DNA of 64,000 bases from Collinsella sp. AK_207A (GTDB lineage Bacteria; Actinomycetota; Coriobacteriia; Coriobacteriales; Coriobacteriaceae): NCBI RefSeq assembly GCF_902501965.1, contig NZ_CABWID010000020.1:57925-121924 (forward strand), in the 5' to 3' direction. Below, in pieces: positions 54,554-62,564 of this stretch. The position numbers and the translations under genes are program-made. Numbering within the stretch: position 1 is the stretch's first letter; every line of letters begins with the position of its first letter. The notes beneath the pieces were generated by a model, which worked only from the letters and a program-made list of their open reading frames with translations, was not told the origin of the DNA and did no database searches.

Positions 54554-55516
54554 ATGGCCGAACCCCACGGCAGGAAGCCGATCCTCACGATCGAGCAGCA
54601 GATAGAGCACCTCAAGCAGAAGGGCGTAGCCTTCGAGCTGTGTTCCGAGGAAGAGGCCGCGGACTACCTGCGCGACAAGTGCAACTTCTTCAAGCTCGCA
54701 TCCTACCGCAAACTCTTCTCGAAATACGAGGGAGGCCCGCGCGACGGCCGCTACGTAGACCTCGACTTCGGCCAGCTGCGCCTGCTCGCGGCGCTCGACC
54801 AGGAGCTACGCCACGCCCTGCTCGGCATGACGCTCGACATCGAGCATTTCCAGAAGGTGACACTGCTTCGCGAGATGGAGGACCGCGGAGAGGACGGCTA
54901 CGCCATCGTGGCCGACTACATGGCATCGCTTACCACTGCAAACAGGGAGTACCGCCTGCGCGAGCTCAAGACGAGCGGCCGCAGCCCCTACAGCTCGAGC
55001 CTCTACGCGAAGTACTCCGGCGACATGCCTGCCTGGGCCTTCCTTGAGCTCACCTCGTTCGGCACCCTCATCGACTTCGTGCGCTTCTGCGCCAGGCGAT
55101 GGGGCAACAGGCGCCTCGAGGCCTCCCACTACGACCTCAAGCGCGTGAAGTCCGTCCGCAACTGCGCCGCGCACGGCTCGTGCCTGATCAACTGCTTCGC
55201 CGAGAGGGGCGCCGCCCGGGGCTCGGCGTCCAGCGGCGTCTCCCGAAGGGTCGCCGCCGCGGGAATCCCCAAGGCGACCAGGAGGAAGTGGATGGGGAAT
55301 ACGGCCATGCAGGAGGTCGCGACCGTGCTCGTGGCGCACTCCGGCTTGGTACCCGAGGGCTCCTCGCGCTCGCGCGCCGCATCCGAGCTCGCCGAGATGT
55401 TCGCCAGGGCCGACGGCGAAACCGAGGCGCTGCCCGACAAGGGGCCCGACGCCGCAGCTCGCTCCGCGCTCGAGTTCCTTCGCAGGTTGACAGAATCGCT
55501 CGGGTTGGTAGAATAG
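54554..55516 (+). CDS. Abi-family protein (AbiD/F-like, HEPN type)
   Basis: 320 residues. LTIEQQIEHLKQKGVAFE and FFKLASYRKLFSKY match the N-terminus of Abi_2 proteins. SVRNCAAHGSC carries the R-x4-H signature of HEPN ribonucleases (about residues 205-213). AGGAGAAC precedes the ATG. Abi proteins stop phage growth by killing or arresting the host cell. The last roughly 60 residues are an Ala/Glu-rich tail not typical of the family. It sits alone in an island of ATPases, Fic and repeats. Confidence 0.85.
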   Translation: MAEPHGRKPILTIEQQIEHLKQKGVAFELCSEEEAADYLRDKCNFFKLASYRKLFSKYEGGPRDGRYVDLDFGQLRLLAALDQELRHALLGMTLDIEHFQKVTLLREMEDRGEDGYAIVADYMASLTTANREYRLRELKTSGRSPYSSSLYAKYSGDMPAWAFLELTSFGTLIDFVRFCARRWGNRRLEASHYDLKRVKSVRNCAAHGSCLINCFAERGAARGSASSGVSRRVAAAGIPKATRRKWMGNTAMQEVATVLVAHSGLVPEGSSRSRAASELAEMFARADGETEALPDKGPDAAARSALEFLRRLTESLGLVE

Positions 55517-55640
55517 CCTGCAGATAGCAAAACCTTCACGGTTTTAGGGGCGGACTTGCGCAAGCGACTCTGCCCTATTTTTATATTCACTCGCTATAGG
55601 AGACGGGTGATACCTGGGTCAATTAAGGGAGGGGCATCGC

Positions 55641-55949
55641 ATGGCGTCAAGCGCAGAATACCTGGAATACGTCCTCGACCTGCTGGCCGACGTGCCGGAG
55701 GTCTCGCATCGGAAGATGATGGGCGAGTATCTGCTCTATGCGTCGGGCAAGCTCTTCGGCGGCGTCTACGACGACCGCTTTCTGGTGAAGAGCACGGAGT
55801 CCTCGCGCGCGCTGCTCTCGGTGCCCGCCGTGCCCTACGAGGGCGCTGCGGAGATGCTGCTCGTGGACGTGGAGGACGACGCCGCCGTGCGCACCATCGT
55901 GGAGGGCGTGCTTCAGGAGCTGCCCGAGCCGAGGAAGCGCCGGGCGTAG
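55641..55949 (+). CDS. TfoX N-terminal domain protein
   Basis: 102 residues. SHRKMMGEYLLYASGKLFGG (about 22-42) is the TfoX/Sxy N-terminal pattern. Stand-alone N-terminal domains are common and their role is not known; the full-length protein regulates competence in Gammaproteobacteria. GGGAGG lies upstream. Confidence 0.85.
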   Translation: MASSAEYLEYVLDLLADVPEVSHRKMMGEYLLYASGKLFGGVYDDRFLVKSTESSRALLSVPAVPYEGAAEMLLVDVEDDAAVRTIVEGVLQELPEPRKRRA

Positions 55950-56066
55950 ATTCCCGCGGGTCCGCATATCGTCGCCGGCATCAATCACCCGTGCCTGCTC
56001 ATATGGCGATTGCGCCATCACCACGCTTAAAACCGAAGCTCTCCTTGGACTCCTCCAGGAGACCTC

Positions 56067-56324
56067 CTAGGAAGTCTTCGGGTACCCTACGCGGCAGTTA
56101 TGGCGCTTACCGTGGTACTCGAGCAACGGCTCGTTGTCGAGATCCAGCAGGTCAATGTAGATGTTGTTGGCGGACGGATCCTTCTGAGCAACAGAGGCGG
56201 AGAACGCCTTCATAAGCTCGGACTTGCCGGAGCGGCGCATCCCCGTGATCACTTTGATGTTTCGGGTGCCTTCGAGTGCCCAAAGCCGCTCCATGTATGC
56301 ATTGCGGTCTACCCAAGTCATCAT
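56067..56324 (-). pseudogene. AAA ATPase (DUF4143 type), N-terminal fragment
   Basis: 85 residues. VDRNAYMERLWALEGTRNIK, Walker A GMRRSGKS and NNIYIDLLDLDNEPLLEYH are the first part of a DUF4143-type ATPase; the frame then ends in GYPKTS, and Walker B, the sensor and DUF4143 are all missing. AAGGAG before the ATG lies inside the 56330-56380 inverted repeat. Confidence 0.75.
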
Positions 56325-56329
56325 TCGCT

Positions 56330-56380
56330 CCTTCTCGGTTTCGAAACTCTAATTATTTGAAAGTTTCGAAACCGAGAAGG
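56330..56380. promoter_or_regulatory. 19-bp-arm inverted repeat over the ribosome site
   Basis: CCTTCTCGGTTTCGAAACT (56330-56348) pairs perfectly with its complement at 56362-56380, 13-nt spacer. The proximal arm contains the AAGGAG of the truncated ATPase, so the transcript could hide its own ribosome site; it could also be an operator. Confidence 0.65.
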
Positions 56381-56496
56381 CAATATGCCCACGGTCCGCG
56401 CAAGTTTTCGCCGGGAGGCTGGGCAGCCTGCCCGATTAACATGGACCGGCAATTGCTAAACCCCAAAAGCCGGAGCGCGCGGCGCCGCTCGTTTCG

Positions 56497-57132
56497 CTAC
56501 ATCGCCTTGATGGGATGGCGGATCACGGTCTTGAGCTTCTCCGGCGCGCACTTGCGCGGGTCGGAGAGGTAGATCTCGTGATGGAGGCGGGATTCGGAGA
56601 AGTCGGGGGCGTAGCCCTGCTCCGCCGCGAATGCGCGCATGGCGTCTATGGTCGCCGGCTCGCCGTCGTAGGGCCCGGTATGCATGCACTGAACGCAAAG
56701 GCCCTCGTCGACCCTCAGCAGCTCGACCGCCGAGAAGTCCAGCTTCTTTTTGGCGGCAGCCTCCGAGACGGCCCAGTCGAAGTCCTCGCGAGTGACGAAA
56801 TCGGGCAGGCGGATGCATGAGATGAAGCTGAAGTCGTCCTTCCGCGCGTAATCGATCCCGTCATCGGCGCGGTCTTGCCACCAGAAGCCCTCGAGCGGCG
56901 GCACGACGAAGTCGAAATAGCCTTCGATCTCTCGCGGGCCCTTCTTCGACATCTTGATAGCGTAGGCGACGCCGTAGAGCAGCGGCAACGCGTTCTGGTA
57001 CTCGCCGCCCTCGGCATTGGGATCGCCCTTGCCCCGCACGGCGACGTAGCTCATGGGCGGAACGGTTACGACATTCGGCTTGCCCGACGGCCTGTAGAGC
57101 TCTCTGAACTCCTTCTTGAAATCGTATGCCAT
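56497..57132 (-). CDS. GyrI-like small-molecule-binding protein
   Basis: 211 residues. The start at 57132 has GGAGG 8 nt upstream; a longer in-frame start adds 29 residues without a site. MSYVAVRGKGDPN, the central ALPLLYGVAYAIKM and GLCVQCMHTGPYDGEPATID match the GyrI-like/SOUL-type fold (DUF of the YdeI/GyrI group). Such proteins bind drugs or small molecules. Stand-alone here. Confidence 0.85.
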   Translation of the reverse strand: MAYDFKKEFRELYRPSGKPNVVTVPPMSYVAVRGKGDPNAEGGEYQNALPLLYGVAYAIKMSKKGPREIEGYFDFVVPPLEGFWWQDRADDGIDYARKDDFSFISCIRLPDFVTREDFDWAVSEAAAKKKLDFSAVELLRVDEGLCVQCMHTGPYDGEPATIDAMRAFAAEQGYAPDFSESRLHHEIYLSDPRKCAPEKLKTVIRHPIKAM

Positions 57133-57289
57133 CGCAACAGCCCTCCATGAGCTTAGGTTTTCCGCCGATATCCGATCAAATAGAGCAATGGGCGCGGCTT
57201 CGGAAGAGGCCGCGCCCATTGCAGGGTATTATAACACAGAATCGAACGTATGTTCTATTCCAACTCAATCGTTGCATGGCCCGTTTCCG

Positions 57290-57473
57290 TGTAGTCAGCG
57301 GGATGGATGAGCTGGGATTCCATCTACTCTCCTATCTCGAAAACCGTGTAGTCAACCTGTAGTCAGCAGTGACTACAGGCGATGTAGTCACCTGGGGAGA
57401 GAATTTTCACCAGACCGAAGAGTGATATGTCTGACCTGCGGAAACAAAGTTCGATTGTGCACAACTGACTACA
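57290..57473. repeat. Array of TGTAGTCA sites
   Basis: TGTAGTCA occurs at 57290, 57347, 57358 and 57383, and its complement TGACTACA at 57370 and 57466. 57356-57365 and 57370-57379 form the perfect inverted repeat CCTGTAGTCA/TGACTACAGG. Three GAAGAGTGA words follow nearby (57416-57540). The roughly 520-bp stretch 57133-57659 holds no gene that I recognise. Confidence 0.6.
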
Positions 57474-57659
57474 TGGCGGAAACAGAGCCAACGGGGTGGG
57501 GCGCTCCCCAACTGAAGAGTGACAAATCCCGAGTGAAGAGTGACTGCGCTGAGCTGGGAAAATATGAATTTCTACCTAGTAGGTAACTACATCGGTCCTC
57601 GCAAGCAAAACAACCCATCCCTGAGCTGAATCATGAGGAGAAGGCGGCGTTTCTTTGCG

Positions 57660-58805
57660 TTAAACGCTCTTTCTTCCGGACAAAATAATGGGAGCAGACA
57701 GCTTCTTAAATATGGCCATCTCAATCTTGTTCTTCATCGTACGCATGTTGTCATACTTTGCAGCATGCTCGATGAACCAAGCTTGAACATCGCTTTGCTC
57801 GATTGTCGCCCTGTCTTCCTCATCAAGTTTTGAGAGAACGAACTCAATGTGCTCGTTGATTATCGTAACCTTCTCGTCTATTCCGAGATCGCAGAAATGT
57901 ACGCTTGCGCCGATGCGCGAGAACATGGCGGGGCCCATTGCTCGACGAGCGGACGCTTCGGAATTGAAATTAGACGTTAGGAGAAAAAGGGCATTTCTCA
58001 TGTCGACATCATAGTTCGTGTCGACATATCTGCCCTCATCAAAGAGCTGGTAGAACATGTTGTACAGACGGGGATCGACTTTATCGAACTCGTCTATTAG
58101 AACGACATTAGACTCCCTCGCCAAAAGATCGCGCGCGAAACTTGCTTTCGAGTGTTCCGCGCCAAACAGATACTCGTAAGCCTCTTGCGTTTGCATCATC
58201 GAGAACTGCACTCTGGTAAGCTCTCCGCCAACTGCCTCGCTTAAACACCTCGCCGTTTCCGTCTTGCCGACGCCGGACGGTCCGTAGAACATGATTACAG
58301 AGGGACGCTCCTCGTTCATGGCGGCAAGCCGATACAGAGATGCAATCAGTGACTCTTTCCCCTCGTCTTGCCCGAGGACATCCGATTGCAGTTTGTCGTA
58401 TATGTCATTGAGTCTCTTTTTCTCAATGAGCGGGTACTCATAGTGTACGACATCAAGAGTTCCTTGCGGCTGCGACGCCTTTAGAGAGTCGAAGACTCGT
58501 TTCGGAGGGTTCTGCACGTAGAGCTTTCCGACATCAAACGTCTGCTCGAGTATGGTGGCAAAGCTTGGTAGGACATGGCTCAAGACGGAACCGAAGTCAT
58601 CGGCATGGACCACGCAGCTATCAACTCGCTCGGGAGCCTTGAGGACGAGATCCCTAGTGATGAGATCACTCGACTTTATCCGGGCGTTATAGACGCGGAT
58701 GGATTCGAGATAGGTAACGCTCCGCTCATCTTCAGCGGTTTCTCTTTCTACCATCTCATCAAATACTTTTCGCGGTCCAAAAAAGATCACTGCGCTATCA
58801 GCCAT
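57660..58805 (-). CDS. Clp-like AAA+ ATPase
   Basis: 381 residues. N-terminal part (1-125) of unknown fold, then LQSDVLGQDEGKESLIASLY, Walker A GPSGVGKTE (175-183), Walker B NVVLIDEFDKVD (about 233-244) and LLTSNFNSE sensor 1: the AAA_2 module of ClpA/ClpB/HslU. Only one ATPase domain and no ClpP-binding loop is evident. Start at 58805 with GGGAG upstream; it overlaps the DUF6414-like gene by 8 bp. Third gene of a three-gene operon; role unknown, unfolding or defence is inferred. Confidence 0.85.
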   Translation of the reverse strand: MADSAVIFFGPRKVFDEMVERETAEDERSVTYLESIRVYNARIKSSDLITRDLVLKAPERVDSCVVHADDFGSVLSHVLPSFATILEQTFDVGKLYVQNPPKRVFDSLKASQPQGTLDVVHYEYPLIEKKRLNDIYDKLQSDVLGQDEGKESLIASLYRLAAMNEERPSVIMFYGPSGVGKTETARCLSEAVGGELTRVQFSMMQTQEAYEYLFGAEHSKASFARDLLARESNVVLIDEFDKVDPRLYNMFYQLFDEGRYVDTNYDVDMRNALFLLTSNFNSEASARRAMGPAMFSRIGASVHFCDLGIDEKVTIINEHIEFVLSKLDEEDRATIEQSDVQAWFIEHAAKYDNMRTMKNKIEMAIFKKLSAPIILSGRKSV

Positions 58806-59592
58806 TTGAAACAACTCCCGCAAGGATTACATCATACATGTCCAGGCTTTCATCTTCGCCAACTGTACTTTCTTCATTCTCGGCGCCCTCGACATAATCT
58901 GGATTGGTGACAGACGAAAATCCTTCAAAGCTAAGTTCCTTGTCTGCAGCTAGCTCAGCAATCCGTGTCTTGCCAACGTTTACTGCATACAGCCTCAAAT
59001 TCATATTGAGGAGATTACCCTGCTTGTAGTTGTTCTTGAAGCCCAAACCGTTAAATCGAAGAACGATTCTTGAGCCATCGTCGTTGTTGCCGAAGAATTC
59101 GAAGTACCCCTTTGCCTTCGTCAACGTGGAATCAAGCTTGTCCAAGGAGATGTTAAATTCCCCAGCTTCTATGCCCTGGCCGCTCCGAAGCATCGACAAA
59201 TAGGGAGTGAGCAAAGAGAGGCTAGAGATGGATCCTGGGATTTGCACGATTTTGCAGTTATCGAACTTTTCAATTCGCTTATCGCTCTCCTCTCCATCCA
59301 CTGCAGCAAGGAAGTCGGTAAGCACGGTGTTAGTAACGATGCTTTTGACTACGGTGTCATCTTTAAAGGAGGCCGAGAGCGACCCCTCGGCAGATACTGA
59401 GCCCTTTACCAGGTTGGCGAACCAAGCACGCACGCCGATGGAACCTTTTATTTCTGCTCCACCTTCAGCAGATTTGTCATCAGTCGTGGCAATCTCCGAC
59501 ATGAATGACCCACCGGTTTTCAACTGAACATAGTCAGTTGCAGAGCCTTCATCAAAGTAAACGATTTTTACAATGTCATCAGTGTTGCTCAT
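58798..59592 (-). CDS. DUF6414-like protein
   Basis: 264 residues from ATG 59592. IVKIVYFDEGSATDYVQLKT at the N-terminus matches my memory of DUF6414 proteins; unverified. The body alternates beta strands with charged loops and ends in an acidic segment (EGAENEESTVGEDES). No catalytic motif is seen. Its start overlaps the 59-residue gene by 14 bp and its end overlaps the ATPase gene by 8 bp, so all three are likely made together. Confidence 0.6.
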   Translation of the reverse strand: MSNTDDIVKIVYFDEGSATDYVQLKTGGSFMSEIATTDDKSAEGGAEIKGSIGVRAWFANLVKGSVSAEGSLSASFKDDTVVKSIVTNTVLTDFLAAVDGEESDKRIEKFDNCKIVQIPGSISSLSLLTPYLSMLRSGQGIEAGEFNISLDKLDSTLTKAKGYFEFFGNNDDGSRIVLRFNGLGFKNNYKQGNLLNMNLRLYAVNVGKTRIAELAADKELSFEGFSSVTNPDYVEGAENEESTVGEDESLDMYDVILAGVVSNG

Positions 59593-59758
59593 ACCCGACA
59601 CGCCCCTTCGCATTGTCAATGACAATTATATCGCCAGTAACAGAGTCCGACATTCGGGCGCTGTAATCATCCCTTAATTCGCGGGCCAACGGATCTAAGA
59701 CGAATCGTGACTTAGCGTGGCTTAGCGCCCTTTGTGACGTTTTGTACGTATTTCCCAT
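59579..59758 (-). CDS. Small protein (59 aa) heading the DUF6414/ATPase operon
   Basis: MGNTYKTSQRALSHAKSRFV and DPLARELRDDYSARMSDSVT then DIIVIDNAKG. Overlaps the DUF6414-like gene by 14 bp on the same strand. A GAGAG lies upstream of the ATG. Its overlap and ordinary amino-acid use support a real gene. Not recognised; a small partner or antitoxin-like role is possible. Confidence 0.5.
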   Translation of the reverse strand: MGNTYKTSQRALSHAKSRFVLDPLARELRDDYSARMSDSVTGDIIVIDNAKGRVGYEQH

Positions 59759-59860
59759 CAGGTATCTCTCAGCTTGCCCGCGATGACGGAACGAGGCTCC
59801 TTGGGTCTCGTTGCAACCCAAACGCACCAGATGCAAGACGAAGAGGAGGTAGGCCACCCC

Positions 59861-60178
59861 ATGAGAGACGACATCCTCCAGATGACACGTGACGCGTTCC
59901 CGACGCCCATCGGAATATCGGATAATGATGCCGAGAGCCGCGAGAATGCCGGGGCGGAGATACGGGGATCTGTCGCCTCCTCGACATCCGAAACGTACGA
60001 CCTGCCCGACGGCCTCATGGACGTGCCGCAGGTCGCAGAATACCTGCGCGTGTCGAAGACGTCGGCCTGCAAGTTCATCGAACGGCAGAAAATCCCCACC
60101 ATAAGGATCGGGGGGCTTCTGCGTGTCAGGAAAGGCGAGCTAGACGAGACGCTGCGCGCCATGGGCAACGACATCTGA
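59861..60178 (+). CDS. Excisionase-type helix-turn-helix protein
   Basis: 105 residues from ATG 59861 with AGGAGGT 10 nt upstream (earlier in-frame starts exist). The C-terminal half is a HTH_17/excisionase domain: LMDVPQVAEYLRVSKTSACK, FIERQKIPTIRIGG, RVRKGELDETL. Such proteins direct recombinases or regulate small operons. It is divergent from the 59-aa/DUF6414/ATPase operon and its 3' half is duplicated at 62192. Confidence 0.8.
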   Translation: MRDDILQMTRDAFPTPIGISDNDAESRENAGAEIRGSVASSTSETYDLPDGLMDVPQVAEYLRVSKTSACKFIERQKIPTIRIGGLLRVRKGELDETLRAMGNDI

Positions 60179-60325
60179 TCGGTGATCCCATAACTTCCGG
60201 CATATCTTCATCGCATAAAACTAGAGCGAAACCCAGTGGGCCCCGCCCTTACAAAACCCGAAGGTTTTCCATGTGTCTGTACTGTGAGCCGTTGGGAAGC
60301 CAGATGTCAACCAGCACGCCGAGCT
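60014..60325. repeat. Direct repeat, left copy
   Basis: About 300 bp repeated at 62187-62490, in the same orientation. It covers the helix-turn-helix domain plus a downstream block that is almost identical (AGAGCGAAACCCAGTGGGCC and CCCTTACAAAACCCGAAG). The two copies bracket the protease/membrane-protein operon. Confidence 0.75.
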
Positions 60326-60386
60326 CAGTCACCTCGTCCTAGGCAAAGGAGCAAAAGGGCGTCAACGCTTTTGACGGCGCTCTTAG

Positions 60387-61151
60387 CTACAGCAGACCTT
60401 CCACGAAGGGTTTGAGCTTGTCGAGCATCGCGTCGCTTCTGATGACTGTACCTAAATCGAGGTGCCCACTCTCCTCCTTCGTAATCGTCTGAGTGATTAC
60501 GCCCATGAACAGCAGCCTGGAGCCGAAGGCAATTCCGTCGGTCGTGGGATAGCTGCCCTGGTTGAGGATGAAGGCGGGACTGCCGCTAGAGCCCTCGAAT
60601 ACAGATGCGTCAACGAGGAACTCGCGCTTGCCCTTGTAGTCGTTCCAAGCGGGCGTGGAAGTCCAGCCTTGTCTGATGAGGGGGGTCTTGTTGTAGTCGT
60701 CATAGAGCCCGCTGGGGTATCCGATGAAGGTGATTTGCTCGAGCGCCGCCAAATTGTCCAGCACACTCTTCTTCGGGATGAGTCCAGAGTCGATGGAGCG
60801 GTAGAAAGGCCTCTTCCCGTTTTGTTCGAGCATGCTGAGAACAGGAGCCACCGGCATCGCAACCAAGTCGAGCTCTCCGAGCTTCTTCCCCTCGATGAAT
60901 GACTTGTCGAAGTTCACGCTGATGGTCTCGCGTGACGGGGCGTCACCTTCGGCTAGATTGATGACGAAGCGACCCTGAATCACATCCTTGAGGACATGGT
61001 GATTGGTAATGAGCAGGGGCACGTTGCGCCCGTCCTCAAGGTCATAGGAAAAGAAGAATCCTGTACCCGAGACGCCCGTGCCTTCGGTAGTTATGCCCAC
61101 GATGGGGACCGTGGTAAAGAGCAGCTGCGTGCTCGTATCATTAATGTTCAT
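60387..61151 (-). CDS. Trypsin-like serine protease
   Basis: 254 residues from ATG 61151. The catalytic triad is visible: His52 (TNHHV), Asp95 (ELDLVAM) and Ser191 (EGSSGSPAF). IGYPSG and GTGFFFSYD are also typical of stand-alone cytoplasmic S1-fold proteases. No signal peptide, so it acts in the cytoplasm, perhaps at the membrane beside its partner. It overlaps the membrane-protein gene by 11 bp. Cytoplasmic trypsin-fold proteases occur in several bacterial defence systems; a defence role here is inference. Confidence 0.9.
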   Translation of the reverse strand: MNINDTSTQLLFTTVPIVGITTEGTGVSGTGFFFSYDLEDGRNVPLLITNHHVLKDVIQGRFVINLAEGDAPSRETISVNFDKSFIEGKKLGELDLVAMPVAPVLSMLEQNGKRPFYRSIDSGLIPKKSVLDNLAALEQITFIGYPSGLYDDYNKTPLIRQGWTSTPAWNDYKGKREFLVDASVFEGSSGSPAFILNQGSYPTTDGIAFGSRLLFMGVITQTITKEESGHLDLGTVIRSDAMLDKLKPFVEGLL

Positions 61152-61683
61152 CGGTCTTGGTCTCCTTGCCATCGGGATCCGCCAGGTGTTCTAGAACGCG
61201 CTCAGCCAGATCAGATTTGCCTTGGTTCTCTTCTTTTCGGATAAAGATAAAAGCGACAAAGAGTCCTACTGCGCCACACGGTGCTACGCAGGGCATTAAG
61301 ATACCGAGCAAAGATGCGAGATTGACAGATGACGACAAACCCCCGAGAAACCAGCCCAGGAACGTTGTCGCGAGACCTAAAAGGATGTCAGGTTTGTAGG
61401 AAGGGCGCTCCTGCTTGGCCTGAAGGAGCATCTCCCTTGCTTTTCTCAGGTCGCTGTCACGCTGTCCGACGTATGATTCCAGCAGGTATTCATCGGGAAT
61501 GCGAACCTTGTGGTCCTGGCGCACGGCGACGTGCTCCCGGTCATTTATGAGGTGGATGCCATTACTTGTCTCTCCGACGCTAGTATTGTCGCTCATGTGC
61601 GCGAAGACGCTGTCGAGGTCAGCCCACCTGACTCTATGGGCAAGTGCCTGGTCTTGTGGTGGGTCCTCTTGACCTTTCTCCAC
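61141..61683 (-). CDS. Two-helix membrane protein paired with the protease
   Basis: 180 residues from a GTG with AAGGAG 6 nt upstream. A soluble N-terminal half (about 1-92) is followed by two membrane helices (about 98-116 and 120-150, the second rich in Cys, Gly and Ala) and a charged tail. The tail overlaps the protease start. It could be a membrane effector released or activated by the protease. Not recognised as a named family. Confidence 0.7.
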   Translation of the reverse strand: MEKGQEDPPQDQALAHRVRWADLDSVFAHMSDNTSVGETSNGIHLINDREHVAVRQDHKVRIPDEYLLESYVGQRDSDLRKAREMLLQAKQERPSYKPDILLGLATTFLGWFLGGLSSSVNLASLLGILMPCVAPCGAVGLFVAFIFIRKEENQGKSDLAERVLEHLADPDGKETKTDEH

Positions 61684-62186
61684 CAGATCTCCTTAGAACA
61701 AGGTCCTGGCGTCTTGCGGAGGTTTATGGTCACAGCAGAGACACCATGGTTCAACCAATATATCGATGGATAGATTATACCGTGCGGCTGATATGGCGAC
61801 CAAGGGATGCGGGCGACACGGCTGTGGGGTGCTAATGACTTGCAGATTGCTGGTGACAGGCTACTACTAGCGGCGTGGCTTTGCTGTTGGCTCACTCCGC
61901 CGCCCGCCCCACGGCGCCGGAGATTTCTCTGCACAGTAGGGCGGCATCGGTTGTTCTTGCGGAGTCGGCACCGTCGGCAACGGAACGTATACTGCGCTCG
62001 TCGCGCTCATTGCCGAAGCAACTGTGGCCTGGGAGAAAGGCTGGAGATAATGAACGAGCTCCCTTGCAGAAACGAGTGGTAGTGGAGGCTCGCGCGCACG
62101 GTGGCGCAGGGTGTGCTTGGCGTGACCATCGCCAACCTCGACCTGCTGGTCGGCACCTAGTCGTTCATGTCCAAGTGGCGCCCCAT
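61684..62186. other. Stretch with possible phage-gene debris
   Basis: About 500 bp. Short forward frames such as ARTVAQGVLGVTIANLDLLV then a stop (about 62088-62160), and ALIAEATVAWEKGWR just before, look like ends of phage holin or tail genes. Nothing intact. Confidence 0.35.
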
Positions 62187-62490
62187 GCCTCGTGGACGTG
62201 CCGCAGGTCGCGGATTACCTGCACGTATCGAAGGCGTCGGCCTGCAAGCCCATCAAGCGGCAGAAGATATCCGCCATAAGGATCGGGAGGCTTCTGTCTG
62301 TCAGGAAAGGCGAGCGAGGCGAGACGCCCCGCGCCATGGGCAACGACATCTGTTCGGGAATCCTATGGCCGCGCCCTTTGCATAACAAATAGAGCGAAAC
62401 CCAGTGGGCCCCGCCCTTACAAAACCCGAAGATTTTCCATGTGCGCATATTAATACTCATCGGGGAGTCAGACGTCAATCAGATTCCACA
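62187..62490. repeat. Direct repeat, right copy
   Basis: Same orientation as 60014-60325. The helix-turn-helix part is decayed, the downstream GC-rich block is nearly identical. Confidence 0.75.
62192..62392 (+). pseudogene. Helix-turn-helix gene fragment (second copy)
   Basis: 66 residues: MDVPQVADYLHVSKASACKP, then KRQKISAIRIG and VRKGERGETP. It matches the C-terminal half of the gene at 59861-60178 but lacks the N-terminal part and has substitutions at key positions (FIER to PIKR). Confidence 0.7.
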
Positions 62491-62564
62491 CAAAGTCAAA
62501 GTACGCGGACAAAATGGGCCACTTCGGCAATCTAGAAATGAGTCCGCGCCTACCAAATGCAAGG

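Noticed and set aside
12134..56380. Invertible promoters between the inverted repeats of the ATPase genes
   Set aside because: The arms are only 12-25 bp apart, too close for site-specific inversion, and no invertase gene is nearby.
57290..57473. CRISPR array
   Set aside because: The repeated word is 8 bp, spacing is irregular and copies occur on both strands; no cas genes.
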